5,059 nt of DNA. It comes from Pseudomonadota bacterium (GTDB taxonomy: Bacteria > Pseudomonadota > Gammaproteobacteria > Burkholderiales > Burkholderiaceae_B). The stretch spans positions 1 to 5,059 of the forward strand of contig JAEYVD010000282.1 of the NCBI GenBank assembly GCA_023432075.1. The letters run 5' to 3'. Position numbers and translations under genes: made by a program. A model generated the notes under the pieces. That model did not search any database. It was not told the origin of the DNA and saw nothing but the letters and a program-made list of their open reading frames with translations. Of this stretch, positions 1-5,005 are shown piece by piece. Numbering within the stretch: position 1 is the stretch's first letter; each line of letters begins with the position of its first letter.

Positions 1-327
1 TCGGAGCAGGTTGAAAACGCAGGCGCCACGATGCGCGAGATCGTCGAGTCCGTGCAGCGCGTGACCAGCTTGATGGCCGAGATTTCGGCCGCTTCCGAAG
101 AGCAGGCCACCGGCATCGACCAGGTCAATCGCGCGGTGTCGCAGATGGATAGCGTGACACAGCAAAACGCCGCGCTCGTCGAAGAGGCTGCCGCTGCGGC
201 CGGTGCGCTGGAAGAGCAGGCACGCCAGCTGGCCGGCGCCGTGTCGGTCTTCAAGCTGCCCGACGGTCAGGTCATCGACGCGCCCGCAGCCAGGCTGGGC
301 GCCAGCATGACGCCGCAGCTCGCGTAA
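1..327 (+). CDS. Methyl-accepting chemotaxis protein, C-terminal end (5' partial)
   Basis: The reading frame is open from base 1 and ends at TAA 325-327, so about the last 108 codons of a chemoreceptor are present. They form the descending helix of the cytoplasmic coiled-coil signalling domain, which relays ligand binding to CheA/CheW at the inner membrane. Two matches to the methylation-site pattern (small-small-x-x-E/Q-E/Q-x-x-small-small) are visible: [10 protein letters not shown], with its Glu pair at 97-102, and [10 protein letters not shown], with its Glu pair at 181-186. These are the likely CheR/CheB sites. The block ending [19 protein letters not shown] is typical of Tsr-like receptors of Burkholderiales. 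The conserved hairpin tip, transmembrane segments and sensor domain lie upstream of the window, so the ligand cannot be inferred. The tail ends MTPQLA and lacks the NWETF-type CheR-binding pentapeptide. An internal ATG at 31 is just a Met in the helix, not a start. Confidence 0.93.
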   Translation, partial: SEQVENAGATMREIVESVQRVTSLMAEISAASEEQATGIDQVNRAVSQMDSVTQQNAALVEEAAAAAGALEEQARQLAGAVSVFKLPDGQVIDAPAARLGASMTPQLA

Positions 328-350
328 CGTCACCTCGCAGTTCCGCAATC

Positions 351-370
351 AGCGCGTGTCCGCACGCGTT
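351..370 (+). other. Short stem-loop downstream of the chemoreceptor gene
   Basis: Bases 351-358 (AGCGCGTG) pair with 363-370 (CACGCGTT) around a TCCG loop, giving 8 bp with one G-U pair. It starts 23 bases after the receptor stop codon. There is no T-tract, so it is not a standard intrinsic terminator. It may protect the 3' end of the receptor mRNA or act together with the larger hairpin at 377-415. Confidence 0.4.
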
Positions 371-376
371 GGGCGC

Positions 377-415
377 ACGGGCCGGCCCGCCAGTTTTCCT
401 GGCGCGCCGGCCCGT
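377..415 (+). terminator. Large GC-rich stem-loop, probable 3' end of the chemoreceptor transcript
   Basis: Bases 377-393 pair with 399-415: a 17-position stem (ACGGGCCGGC at its base) with a single C-C mismatch (387/405) around the five-base loop TTTTC. It lies 50 bases past the receptor stop codon, where a terminator is expected. No T-run follows on either strand, so classic Rho-independent termination is uncertain; it could be a GC-rich terminator without a U-tract or an mRNA 3'-stabilising hairpin. Its right arm covers where a -35 box would sit for the TAGAAT at 421. Confidence 0.55.
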
Positions 416-420
416 CTCGC

Positions 421-426
421 TAGAAT
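421..426 (+). promoter_or_regulatory. Candidate -10 box (TAGAAT) for ispE
   Basis: TAGAAT matches five of six bases of the sigma70 -10 consensus and lies 31 bases before the GTG start of ispE. A transcript would begin near 433, leaving a leader of roughly 24 bases. No convincing -35 is present at 16-18 bp spacing: the region around 398-403 reads CCTGGC and belongs to the hairpin arm. The call therefore rests on the hexamer and its position only. Confidence 0.35.
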
Positions 427-456
427 GACGGAATCCTTTCGCACCGGTTGTCTTTC

Positions 457-1398
457 GTGACTCTCTACGACGTTCCCGCTCCTGCCAAGCTGAATCTCTT
501 TCTGCACGTCGTGGGCCGCCGCGCCGACGGCTATCACCTGCTGCAGACTGTGTTCCGCTTCATCGATCTGTGCGACACGCTGCACTTCGAGGTGCGCGCC
601 GATGGCGTCATCAGCCGCGCCACCGACCTGCCGGGCGTCCCGGAAGATGAGGACCTCACCGTTCGCGCCGCGCGCGCGCTGCAAAAGGCCACAGGCACGC
701 GCCAGGGCGCGCAGATCAGCCTTGAAAAACGCATCCCGCAAGGCGGCGGCCTGGGCGGCGGCTCCAGCGATGCCGCATCGGTCCTGATCGCGTTGAACAG
801 GTTGTGGAACACGGGGCTGTCGCGCCGCGAGCTCATGGCGCTGGCGTTGCCGTTGGGGGCCGACGTGCCCGTCTTCGTCTTCGGCCAGTCGGCATTCGCG
901 CAGGGAATTGGCGAAGATCTCACGTCCGTGTCGCTGCCCGAGCGCGCCTATCTGGTGGCGCAACCGGATGCCAGCGTGCCGACTGTTGGCATTTTTTCCG
1001 CACCCGATTTGACAAGGGATTCTTCTTACATCACAATAGCGGACTTTCTTGCTTCGCAAACATTTTTGCCTAGCGGATCTGGCGGTGAATTTGCCAAAGG
1101 ATGCGCGCTTTACGGAAGAAATGATTTGGAGCCGGTGGTCTACCGTCTTTATCCTGAAGTACTTGGGGCATCGCGGTGGCTTGCTGAACGGGGTTTCCCT
1201 GTTCGCATGTCGGGATCAGGCGCGTGTTTATTCGCCGAATTTTCCGAAACATCGCAGGCCGTTTTGGCAGAACAAGAAATTACCGCTATAATGCGCGGCG
1301 CTGATAAAACATTCAGCCAAACGCATCCACGGTTTCGGTTAGTGCAGGCATGTACTGGGTTAGCTGAACATCCGTTGCGGAATTGGATTGCAAGATAG
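457..1398 (+). CDS. ispE: 4-diphosphocytidyl-2-C-methyl-D-erythritol kinase (CDP-ME kinase)
   Basis: IspE phosphorylates the 2-hydroxyl of CDP-ME with ATP, the fourth step of the cytosolic MEP pathway to isoprenoid precursors. The 313-residue product has all GHMP-kinase marks: N-terminal APAKLNLFLHV with the catalytic Lys at residue 11, the glycine-rich ATP loop PQGGGLGGGSSDAA at 94-107, the catalytic Asp in LGADVPVF (residue 136), and the C-terminal motif RMSGSGACLF at 250-259. Length is normal, slightly above the E. coli enzyme. I chose GTG 457 because the protein then starts MTLYDVPAPAKLN, as I recall for Bordetella and Achromobacter; an in-frame TTG at 448 would add three residues. Neither start has a clear Shine-Dalgarno. 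From about base 985 the gene changes character: G+C falls from about 68% to about 50%, and AGG, AGA, ATA and TTA codons appear. The frame stays intact and the C-terminal motif is preserved, so the enzyme is probably active. The stop codon is one base before tRNA-Gln. Confidence 0.95.
   Translation: MTLYDVPAPAKLNLFLHVVGRRADGYHLLQTVFRFIDLCDTLHFEVRADGVISRATDLPGVPEDEDLTVRAARALQKATGTRQGAQISLEKRIPQGGGLGGGSSDAASVLIALNRLWNTGLSRRELMALALPLGADVPVFVFGQSAFAQGIGEDLTSVSLPERAYLVAQPDASVPTVGIFSAPDLTRDSSYITIADFLASQTFLPSGSGGEFAKGCALYGRNDLEPVVYRLYPEVLGASRWLAERGFPVRMSGSGACLFAEFSETSQAVLAEQEITAIMRGADKTFSQTHPRFRLVQACTGLAEHPLRNWIAR
1009..1037 (+). promoter_or_regulatory. Candidate sigma70 promoter inside ispE (TTGACA-17-CACAAT)
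   Basis: A perfect -35 hexamer TTGACA (1009-1014) is followed at exactly 17 bp by CACAAT (1032-1037), which keeps the important second-position A and the final T of the -10 consensus (4/6). Transcription would start near 1044, inside the ispE reading frame, and would run through tRNA-Gln. It may be a secondary tRNA promoter or a chance match in AT-richer coding DNA. Confidence 0.4.
1264..1292 (+). promoter_or_regulatory. Probable tRNA-Gln promoter inside ispE (TTGGCA-17-TATAAT)
   Basis: TTGGCA (1264-1269, 5/6 to the -35 consensus) is followed by a 17-bp spacer and a perfect TATAAT (1287-1292). The next bases, GCGCGGCGC, are a GC-rich discriminator of the kind found at stable-RNA promoters under ppGpp stringent control. 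Start would be near 1299, giving a 5' leader of about 100 bases before the tRNA, to be removed by RNase P. The promoter lies within ispE codons, with TATAAT overlapping the Ala-Ile-Met codons. It is the best sigma70 match in the window and points directly at tRNA-Gln. Confidence 0.7.
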
Positions 1399-1399
1399 T

Positions 1400-1476
1400 T
1401 GGGGAGTCGCCAAGCTGGTTAAGGCACCGGATTTTGATTCCGGCATGCGAAGGTTCGAATCCTTCCTCCCCAGCCA
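1400..1476 (+). tRNA. tRNA-Gln, anticodon TTG (UUG)
   Basis: This is a complete cloverleaf. The acceptor stem TGGGGAG (1400-1406) pairs with CTCCCCA (1466-1472), followed by discriminator G1473 and an encoded CCA (1474-1476). The D arm has GCC 1409-1411 with GGC 1423-1425. The anticodon stem CCGGA/TCCGG (1427-1431/1439-1443) carries the loop TTTTGAT with anticodon TTG at 1434-1436. The T arm GAAGG/CCTTC (1449-1453/1461-1465) has loop TTCGAAT. The weak U1-A72 pair and G73 are identity elements for glutaminyl charging. The anticodon reads CAA and, by wobble, CAG. The gene begins one base after the ispE stop codon, so ispE transcripts probably run into it and the 5' end is made by RNase P. An embedded promoter at 1264-1292 offers independent expression. 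Confidence 0.98.
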
Positions 1477-1487
1477 ACCGAATACAT

Positions 1488-1548
1488 AAAAAAGCTGTTG
1501 AACACGCCTGTAAGACACTGGCCCGGGTTCAGCAGCTTTTTTATTTTC
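1488..1548 (+). terminator. Intrinsic terminator after tRNA-Gln
   Basis: Bases 1488-1503 (AAAAAAGCTGTTGAAC) pair with 1527-1542 (GTTCAGCAGCTTTTTT), a 16-bp stem with one G-U pair, enclosing a 23-base loop. The T-run 1537-1542 continues as ATTTT. It starts 11 bases after the tRNA CCA and should end the ispE/tRNA transcript, leaving a short 3' trailer for processing. The A-run on the left arm would let it work on the other strand too. The loop is unusually long, with only a possible GCC/GGC pairing inside. Confidence 0.85.
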
Positions 1549-1650
1549 CGGATTCGCTGGTGCAAGTTGATTGTGCTGCACTAGGTCTCACCCGCAGGTA
1601 CCACCCCGCATCACTCGTTAGTGTCTCAAACGACCATCGCATCATCCATC

Positions 1651-2601
1651 ATGGCAAACGATAGCTTCATGATTTTCACGGGCACCGCCAACACTCGGCT
1701 GGCCGTGGACGTAGTCAACCACCTCGATATGTCCCTGGGAAAGATGACCGTCGGTCGTTTTTCGGACGGCGAGGTGATGGTCGAGATCAACGAGAATGTG
1801 CGCGGCAAGGACGTCTTCGTCCTGCAGCCCACCTGTGCGCCCACCAATGACAACCTGATGGAAATCATGGTGATGGTTGATGCCCTGCGCCGCGCGTCGG
1901 CCGGCCGCATCACCGCCGCGATTCCCTACTTCGGCTATGCCCGCCAGGACCGCCGTCCGCGTTCGGCGCGCGTGGCCATCTCGGCCAAGGTCGTGGCCAA
2001 CATGCTGCAGGTCGCTGGCGTTGACCGCGTCCTGACCATGGACCTGCACGCCGACCAGATCCAGGGTTTCTTCGACATTCCCGTGGACAACATCTACGCC
2101 GGTCCGATCCTGCTGGGCGACATCTGGCGCCGCAATTTCTCGAACCTGGTCGTGGTGTCCCCGGACATCGGCGGCGTGGTTCGCGCCCGCGCGCTGGCCA
2201 AGCAGCTCGAAGCCGATCTGGCCATCATCGACAAGCGCCGTCCGCGCGCCAACGTGTCGGAAGTGATGAACATCATCGGTGAAGTCGACGGCCGCACCTG
2301 CATCATCATGGACGACATGGTCGACACCGCCGGCACGCTGTGCAAGGCGGCCCAGGCCCTGAAAGACCGCGGCGCCGGCGCCGTTTACGCCTATTGCACG
2401 CACCCCGTGCTGTCGGGCGGCGCCATCGACCGCATCGAAGCGTCGGAACTCGACGAACTCGTCGTCACCGACACCATTCCGCTCTCCGAGCAAGGCCAAG
2501 CCAGCAGCAAGATCCGCCAGCTGTCGTGCGCCGCGCTGCTGGGCGAGACCATCCTGCGTATTTCCAACGCCGAATCGGTCAGCTCGCTGTTCGTCGATTG
2601 A
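1651..2601 (+). CDS. prs: Ribose-phosphate pyrophosphokinase (PRPP synthetase)
   Basis: Prs transfers pyrophosphate from ATP to ribose 5-phosphate to make PRPP, used for purines, pyrimidines, NAD, His and Trp; the enzyme is a cytosolic hexamer. The 316-residue product matches class I bacterial enzymes over its full length (E. coli has 315). Visible landmarks are GRFSDGE near 35-41, the catalytic flexible loop [12 protein letters not shown] at 96-107, the metal/ATP-binding histidine in [11 protein letters not shown] (His133), [11 protein letters not shown] from Lys195, and the PRPP-binding loop DDMVDTAGT at 221-229. I chose ATG 1651 because the product then begins [15 protein letters not shown], as usual in this group. 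An in-frame GTG at 1621 would add ten residues ([10 protein letters not shown]) with no family support. Neither start has a recognisable Shine-Dalgarno, and I see no good promoter in 1549-1650, although the terminator at 1488 implies that one exists. Confidence 0.97.
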   Translation: MANDSFMIFTGTANTRLAVDVVNHLDMSLGKMTVGRFSDGEVMVEINENVRGKDVFVLQPTCAPTNDNLMEIMVMVDALRRASAGRITAAIPYFGYARQDRRPRSARVAISAKVVANMLQVAGVDRVLTMDLHADQIQGFFDIPVDNIYAGPILLGDIWRRNFSNLVVVSPDIGGVVRARALAKQLEADLAIIDKRRPRANVSEVMNIIGEVDGRTCIIMDDMVDTAGTLCKAAQALKDRGAGAVYAYCTHPVLSGGAIDRIEASELDELVVTDTIPLSEQGQASSKIRQLSCAALLGETILRISNAESVSSLFVD

Positions 2602-2642
2602 CGCGTTCGCGTCGATCGGATCACAGCCCGAATTTCCAGTTA

Positions 2643-2674
2643 TTTGCGCCTTGCTGGTCGCGGCAAGGTGCAAA
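2643..2674 (+). other. Stem-loop 1 of the prs-rplY intergenic region
   Basis: Bases 2643-2654 (TTTGCGCCTTGC) pair with 2663-2674 (GCAAGGTGCAAA), 12 bp with one G-U pair, around the loop TGGTCGCG. It starts 41 bases after the prs stop codon. There is no T-run behind it; the next hairpin begins four bases later. It may be a 3' stabiliser for prs mRNA or part of an rplY leader structure. Confidence 0.55.
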
Positions 2675-2678
2675 CAAG

Positions 2679-2703
2679 CACGGCGCGCCCTTTGCGCGCC
2701 GTG
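2679..2703 (+). terminator. Stem-loop 2 of the prs-rplY region, weak terminator candidate
   Basis: Bases 2679-2688 (CACGGCGCGC) pair perfectly with 2694-2703 (GCGCGCCGTG) around the loop CCTTT. The stem is very GC-rich, but only ATTTCAA follows, so the U-tract is poor. It may end part of the prs transcripts and let the rest pass into rplY. Confidence 0.5.
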
Positions 2704-2712
2704 ATTTCAACC

Positions 2713-2735
2713 GGTGAAGTCTCTTCACCTTTATT
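2713..2735 (+). other. Stem-loop 3 with T-rich tail, just before the rplY ribosome-binding site
   Basis: GGTGAAG (2713-2719) pairs with CTTCACC (2723-2729) around a TCT loop, and the run TTTATT (2730-2735) follows. This is shaped like a small intrinsic terminator placed 11 bases before the rplY Shine-Dalgarno. It is a candidate attenuator or translation-control hairpin for rplY; the sequence alone does not show which. Confidence 0.45.
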
Positions 2736-2740
2736 GCTTC

Positions 2741-2744
2741 GGAG
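2741..2744 (+). promoter_or_regulatory. Ribosome-binding site of rplY
   Basis: GGAG lies six bases before ATG 2751, a good Shine-Dalgarno spacing. It fixes the rplY start and stands out because ispE, prs and pth in this window have no clear one. Confidence 0.75.
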
Positions 2745-2750
2745 TTATCC

Positions 2751-3362
2751 ATGAAATTTACTGCCACTGCGCGTAGCGTCCAGGGTTCGAGTGCGAGCCG
2801 CCGCCTGCGCCGCGCGGGCCGCGTTCCCGCCATTGTTTATGGTGGTACGGCTGCCCCCCTGAACATCGAACTCGACCACAACGAGATCTACCACGCGCTG
2901 CGCAAGGAAGAATTCCACGCATCGATCCTGCAAATGCAGCTCGAAGGCGCCAAGGATGAGCAAGTTCTGCTGCGTTCGGTTCAATGGCACGCCTACAAGC
3001 CGCAAGTCCTGCACGTGGACTTCCAGCGCGTCGACGCCAACCAAGCCCTGCGCACCAAGGTGCCGCTGCACTTCGTGAACGCTGAAATCTCGCCGGCCGT
3101 GAAGCTGAGCGGCGCGATCATCAGCCACGTGACGACCGAACTGGAAATCACCTGCCTGCCGTCGGCGCTGCCCCAGTTCATCGAAGTGAACCTGGCTGAC
3201 GTGCTGGCCGGCGGTTCGATCCACCTGGCCGACATCAAGCTGCCCATGGGCGTGACCTACGTCCCCCACGGCGGTGAAGACAACCCCCTGCTGGCCGCTG
3301 CGGTCACCAAGGGTGGCGCTGCCGCTGCCGACGAAGCCGAAGAAGCTGCTCCGGCCGCCTAA
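2751..3362 (+). CDS. rplY: 50S ribosomal protein L25/general stress protein Ctc
   Basis: L25 binds 5S rRNA in the central protuberance of the 50S subunit. The 203-residue product is the long, two-domain Ctc/TL5 form rather than the roughly 94-residue E. coli type. Residues 1 to about 90 are the 5S-binding L25 domain, starting [20 protein letters not shown] and containing [10 protein letters not shown] and VDFQRVDA. Residues about 100-185 are the beta-rich C-terminal domain, with VPLHFVNAE and the ending [14 protein letters not shown]. The last 17 residues are an Ala/Glu-rich acidic tail ([17 protein letters not shown]) that is probably flexible. The gene follows prs by 149 bases with three hairpins between and has a good GGAG site. 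A double-hairpin 3' region ends the transcript. Prs and L25 side by side is a common betaproteobacterial arrangement. Confidence 0.96.
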   Translation: MKFTATARSVQGSSASRRLRRAGRVPAIVYGGTAAPLNIELDHNEIYHALRKEEFHASILQMQLEGAKDEQVLLRSVQWHAYKPQVLHVDFQRVDANQALRTKVPLHFVNAEISPAVKLSGAIISHVTTELEITCLPSALPQFIEVNLADVLAGGSIHLADIKLPMGVTYVPHGGEDNPLLAAAVTKGGAAAADEAEEAAPAA

Positions 3363-3370
3363 GTCCTGCC

Positions 3371-3391
3371 GGAAAGCCCTTGCGGCTTTCC
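3371..3391 (+). other. Stem-loop directly downstream of rplY
   Basis: GGAAAGCC (3371-3378) pairs perfectly with GGCTTTCC (3384-3391) around the loop CTTGC, beginning eight bases after the rplY stop codon. No T-run follows. It sits 15 bases ahead of the main terminator and probably forms a structured 3' end with it. Confidence 0.5.
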
Positions 3392-3406
3392 TGCGGCTTA
3401 CGCTTG

Positions 3407-3443
3407 AAACCCTGCGTGTGCATTTGCATGCGCAGGGTTTTTT
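3407..3443 (+). terminator. Strong intrinsic terminator of rplY
   Basis: AAACCCTGCG (3407-3416) pairs perfectly with CGCAGGGTTT (3431-3440). The stem extends inward through two tandem G-U pairs and TGC/GCA to about 15 bp with a four-base ATTT loop. The T-run 3438-3443 follows directly, then GGTTTAA. This is the clearest Rho-independent terminator in the window. Its T-run ends only 18 bases before the pth start codon. Confidence 0.9.
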
Positions 3444-3451
3444 GGTTTAAA
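3423..3451 (+). promoter_or_regulatory. Candidate pth promoter overlapping the rplY terminator
   Basis: TTTGCA (3423-3428, 4/6 to the -35 consensus) and TTTAAA (3446-3451, 4/6 to the -10) are spaced by 17 bp. The -35 lies in the loop and right arm of the terminator hairpin. A start near 3458 would leave pth with almost no leader. It is a weak match, proposed mainly because pth needs a promoter after such a strong terminator and there is no other room. Confidence 0.3.
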
Positions 3452-3461
3452 CACCCCCATC

Positions 3462-4058
3462 ATGTCTACTCCCATACGCCTCATCGTGGGACTGGGTAAT
3501 CCAGGTCCCGACTACGAAACCACCCGGCACAACGCCGGCTTCTGGCTGGCCGACCATCTGGCGGACGATCTGCGCACTTCTTTTGCGCTCGAGAAGTCTT
3601 TTTTCGGCATGGTGGCCAAGTCGCGCCAGGGTGCGGACAACATCCTGCTGCTCAAGCCCAACACCTACATGAACCGATCCGGCCAGGCGGTCGGCGCGCT
3701 GGCGCGCTTTTACAAGCTGACGCCGGAAGAAGTGCTGGTGCTGCACGACGAACTGGACCTCATGCCCGGACAGGTCAAGCTCAAGCAGGGCGGCGGCCAC
3801 GCCGGCCACAACGGCCTGAAGGACATCCAGGCCGCGCTGGGCAGCCCCAACTTCTGGCGCCTTCGTATCGGTATCGGCCATCCGCGCACGCTGGGTCTGG
3901 CGCAACAGGTCGCCGACTTCGTGCTGCACCCCCCGCGCCGCGAGGAACAAAAGGAAATCGAAGCCGTCATCGACCGCTGCCGCGCCGTCGTGCCCGCCAT
4001 GCTGGCAGGCGACTTCGCGCTGGCCACCCGCCAGCTGCATAGCGGCAACGAGTCCTGA
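3462..4058 (+). CDS. pth: Peptidyl-tRNA hydrolase
   Basis: Pth cleaves the ester bond of peptidyl-tRNAs that drop off ribosomes, recycling the tRNA; it is a monomeric cytosolic enzyme. The product has 198 residues (E. coli 194) and all key positions: IVGLGNPG with Asn13, TRHNAGF with catalytic His23, the YMNRSG segment with Asn71, HDELDL with Asp96, and [11 protein letters not shown] with Asn117. RLRIGIGHP follows at about 136-144. ATG 3462 gives the expected N-terminus ([15 protein letters not shown]), but the bases before it, ACACCCCCATC, contain no Shine-Dalgarno, so translation may be leaderless or of low SD dependence. The stop codon shares its last A with the next ATG (TGATG, 4056-4060), implying translational coupling to the CPBP protease gene. 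Confidence 0.97.
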   Translation: MSTPIRLIVGLGNPGPDYETTRHNAGFWLADHLADDLRTSFALEKSFFGMVAKSRQGADNILLLKPNTYMNRSGQAVGALARFYKLTPEEVLVLHDELDLMPGQVKLKQGGGHAGHNGLKDIQAALGSPNFWRLRIGIGHPRTLGLAQQVADFVLHPPRREEQKEIEAVIDRCRAVVPAMLAGDFALATRQLHSGNES

Positions 4059-4828
4059 TGAAACCAGGCCCGACCACCCGAAAACTGCGCTTTCGCAGCG
4101 AGATCGCCGACTTCTGGCGTTTCATCCGCCATCCGCATCCGGTATCGCGGCTGCCGCGCCGCGCTGGCGGCAGCGGTCTTGCCGCCGATTGGTGGCCGGG
4201 TATCGGGCCGGGCCGCCTTCTAGCCTGGGCCGCGGTGCTTTGGGCGATCAACCTCTTCGCGCTGGGCCCCGTGGCCGTGGCCGCCGCGGGGCTGGGCGGC
4301 GTGACGCATCGTCTCGATCCCCACAACATTCCCTGGCTCACCGCGGTGCTGTGGGCGCCGCTGGTCGAGGAAATGCTGTTCCGCTACGGACTTCGCCGGC
4401 CGCGCCAGGCCCTGTGGTTGATACCTGCGCTGGTGCCGGTCGTGCTGTGGGGGCCCAAGCTCTGGACGGGGCTGCTGCTGGCCGCGTTCATTTTGCTGGC
4501 GGTGTGGGGGCTGCGCGCACGTCCTGAGCCGCTCAAAGGCTGGGACACCAACTGGCGCAGGTATTACCTGCAGCACTTCGGCGTCGTGTTCCATCTAGTC
4601 GCGCTGACGTTTGCCGCGGTGCATCTGACCAACTTTGTCTACAACAAGACGCCGTACTGGCTGCTGCCGCTGCTGGTGCTGCCGCAATGGCTGACCGGCC
4701 TCGTGCTGGGCTGGATGCGCGTGCGCCGCGGCATCGGGGCGGCGATCCTGCTGCATTCCGTGTTCAACGCCGGCCCCATCCTGATGATCTGGCTGGTCAT
4801 GCGCTACGCGCCCACGGCGGCCGGTTAA
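4058..4828 (+). CDS. CPBP-family intramembrane metalloprotease (CAAX/Abi type)
   Basis: This 256-residue, strongly hydrophobic protein has the three CPBP motifs in order: EExxxR as EEMLFR (Glu104, Glu105, Arg109), FxxxH as FAAVH (His189), and HxxxN as HSVFN (His233, Asn237). In the family these residues build a metal-dependent active site inside the membrane. A basic N-terminal stretch of about 50 residues, probably cytoplasmic, precedes likely transmembrane segments near 53-76, 117-131, 134-151, 173-190, 199-219 and 226-248, with the EE motif in a helix around 95-110. Family members process CAAX prenyl proteins in eukaryotes, and some bacterial ones take part in bacteriocin immunity; the substrate here is unknown. 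The ATG overlaps the pth stop codon by one base and has no good Shine-Dalgarno of its own, so expression likely depends on pth translation. Composition matches the GC-rich neighbours. Confidence 0.85.
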   Translation: MKPGPTTRKLRFRSEIADFWRFIRHPHPVSRLPRRAGGSGLAADWWPGIGPGRLLAWAAVLWAINLFALGPVAVAAAGLGGVTHRLDPHNIPWLTAVLWAPLVEEMLFRYGLRRPRQALWLIPALVPVVLWGPKLWTGLLLAAFILLAVWGLRARPEPLKGWDTNWRRYYLQHFGVVFHLVALTFAAVHLTNFVYNKTPYWLLPLLVLPQWLTGLVLGWMRVRRGIGAAILLHSVFNAGPILMIWLVMRYAPTAAG

Positions 4829-5005
4829 GGCCTCGTGCGGCGGCGCGCCGTCAGAAGCAAAGGGCGCTTTGCCGGCAGCCATGCCGGCTGCGATTCGCCG
4901 GCGGCGTCCTCGGGGCCGCATCACGTCCGCCGGGAAGGCGTCGTTTCACCCCGCCGGGGTAAACTACGCCGTTAACGCTCAATACCGTACTTACACAGGA
5001 TTCCC
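4829..5005 (+). other. Non-coding gap before ychF
   Basis: I find no gene in these 177 bases. GCAGCC (4875-4880) can pair with GGCTGC (4886-4891) around ATGCC, and CGGCG (4838-4842) with CGCCG (4846-4850), but no T-run follows either, so neither is a clear terminator. ACCCC-GCC-GGGGT (4948-4960) is a small inverted repeat running into GGTAAACT. The TAAACT at 4960-4965 is a 4/6 match to a -10 box without a convincing -35. The ychF promoter probably lies between about 4930 and 4990, but I cannot place it firmly. Confidence 0.4.
4997..5000 (+). promoter_or_regulatory. Ribosome-binding site of ychF
   Basis: AGGA lies five bases before ATG 5006, in the context ACACAGGATTCCCATG. The spacing is suitable and supports the chosen start. 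Confidence 0.7.

Larger units (their letters stand above)
981..1650. other. Lower-GC segment spanning ispE 3' end, tRNA-Gln and prs leader
   Basis: By hand count, 481-960 is 67.7% G+C, 981-1398 is 49.5%, and 1399-1620 is about 52%. The prs coding sequence then returns to GC-rich codon use after about 1680. In the ispE part the third codon positions turn to A/T, and AGG (1015), ATA (1036), AGA and TTA codons appear, which I do not see in the first half. The segment also holds two promoter-like elements, the tRNA and its terminator. It could be a recombined tract from a lower-GC relative or a region kept AT-rich for promoter function; the sequence alone does not decide. Confidence 0.6.

Noticed and set aside
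349..1059. 236-codon minus-strand open frame antisense to ispE
   Set aside because: It is a shadow frame of GC-rich coding DNA; the + strand carries complete GHMP kinase motifs over the same bases.
1056..1069. GCAAA/TTTGC inverted repeat as a terminator within ispE
   Set aside because: A five-base stem inside coding sequence with no T-run beyond it; expected by chance in this AT-richer part.
1049..1291. 80-codon + strand open frame in another phase of ispE, which could suggest a frameshift at the composition break
   Set aside because: The ispE frame itself is uninterrupted through the break and carries the conserved RNDLEPVV and RMSGSGACLF segments, so there is no frameshift.
1400..1476. 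tRNA-Gln as an attachment site for an integrated element
   Set aside because: I see no integrase gene and no duplicated tRNA 3' end; a terminator and prs follow directly.
1642..2673. 343-codon open frame on the minus strand, antisense to prs
   Set aside because: It mirrors prs almost exactly, its protein is rich in His, Asp, Gly and Val as expected from the complement of GC-rich codons, and it resembles no family. The + strand frame is unmistakably Prs.
2745..3269. 174-codon minus-strand open frame antisense to rplY
   Set aside because: Low-complexity shadow translation with no recognisable domain, opposite a full-length L25.
3447..4040. 197-codon minus-strand open frame antisense to pth
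   Set aside because: Shadow of pth, whose active-site residues are all present on the + strand.
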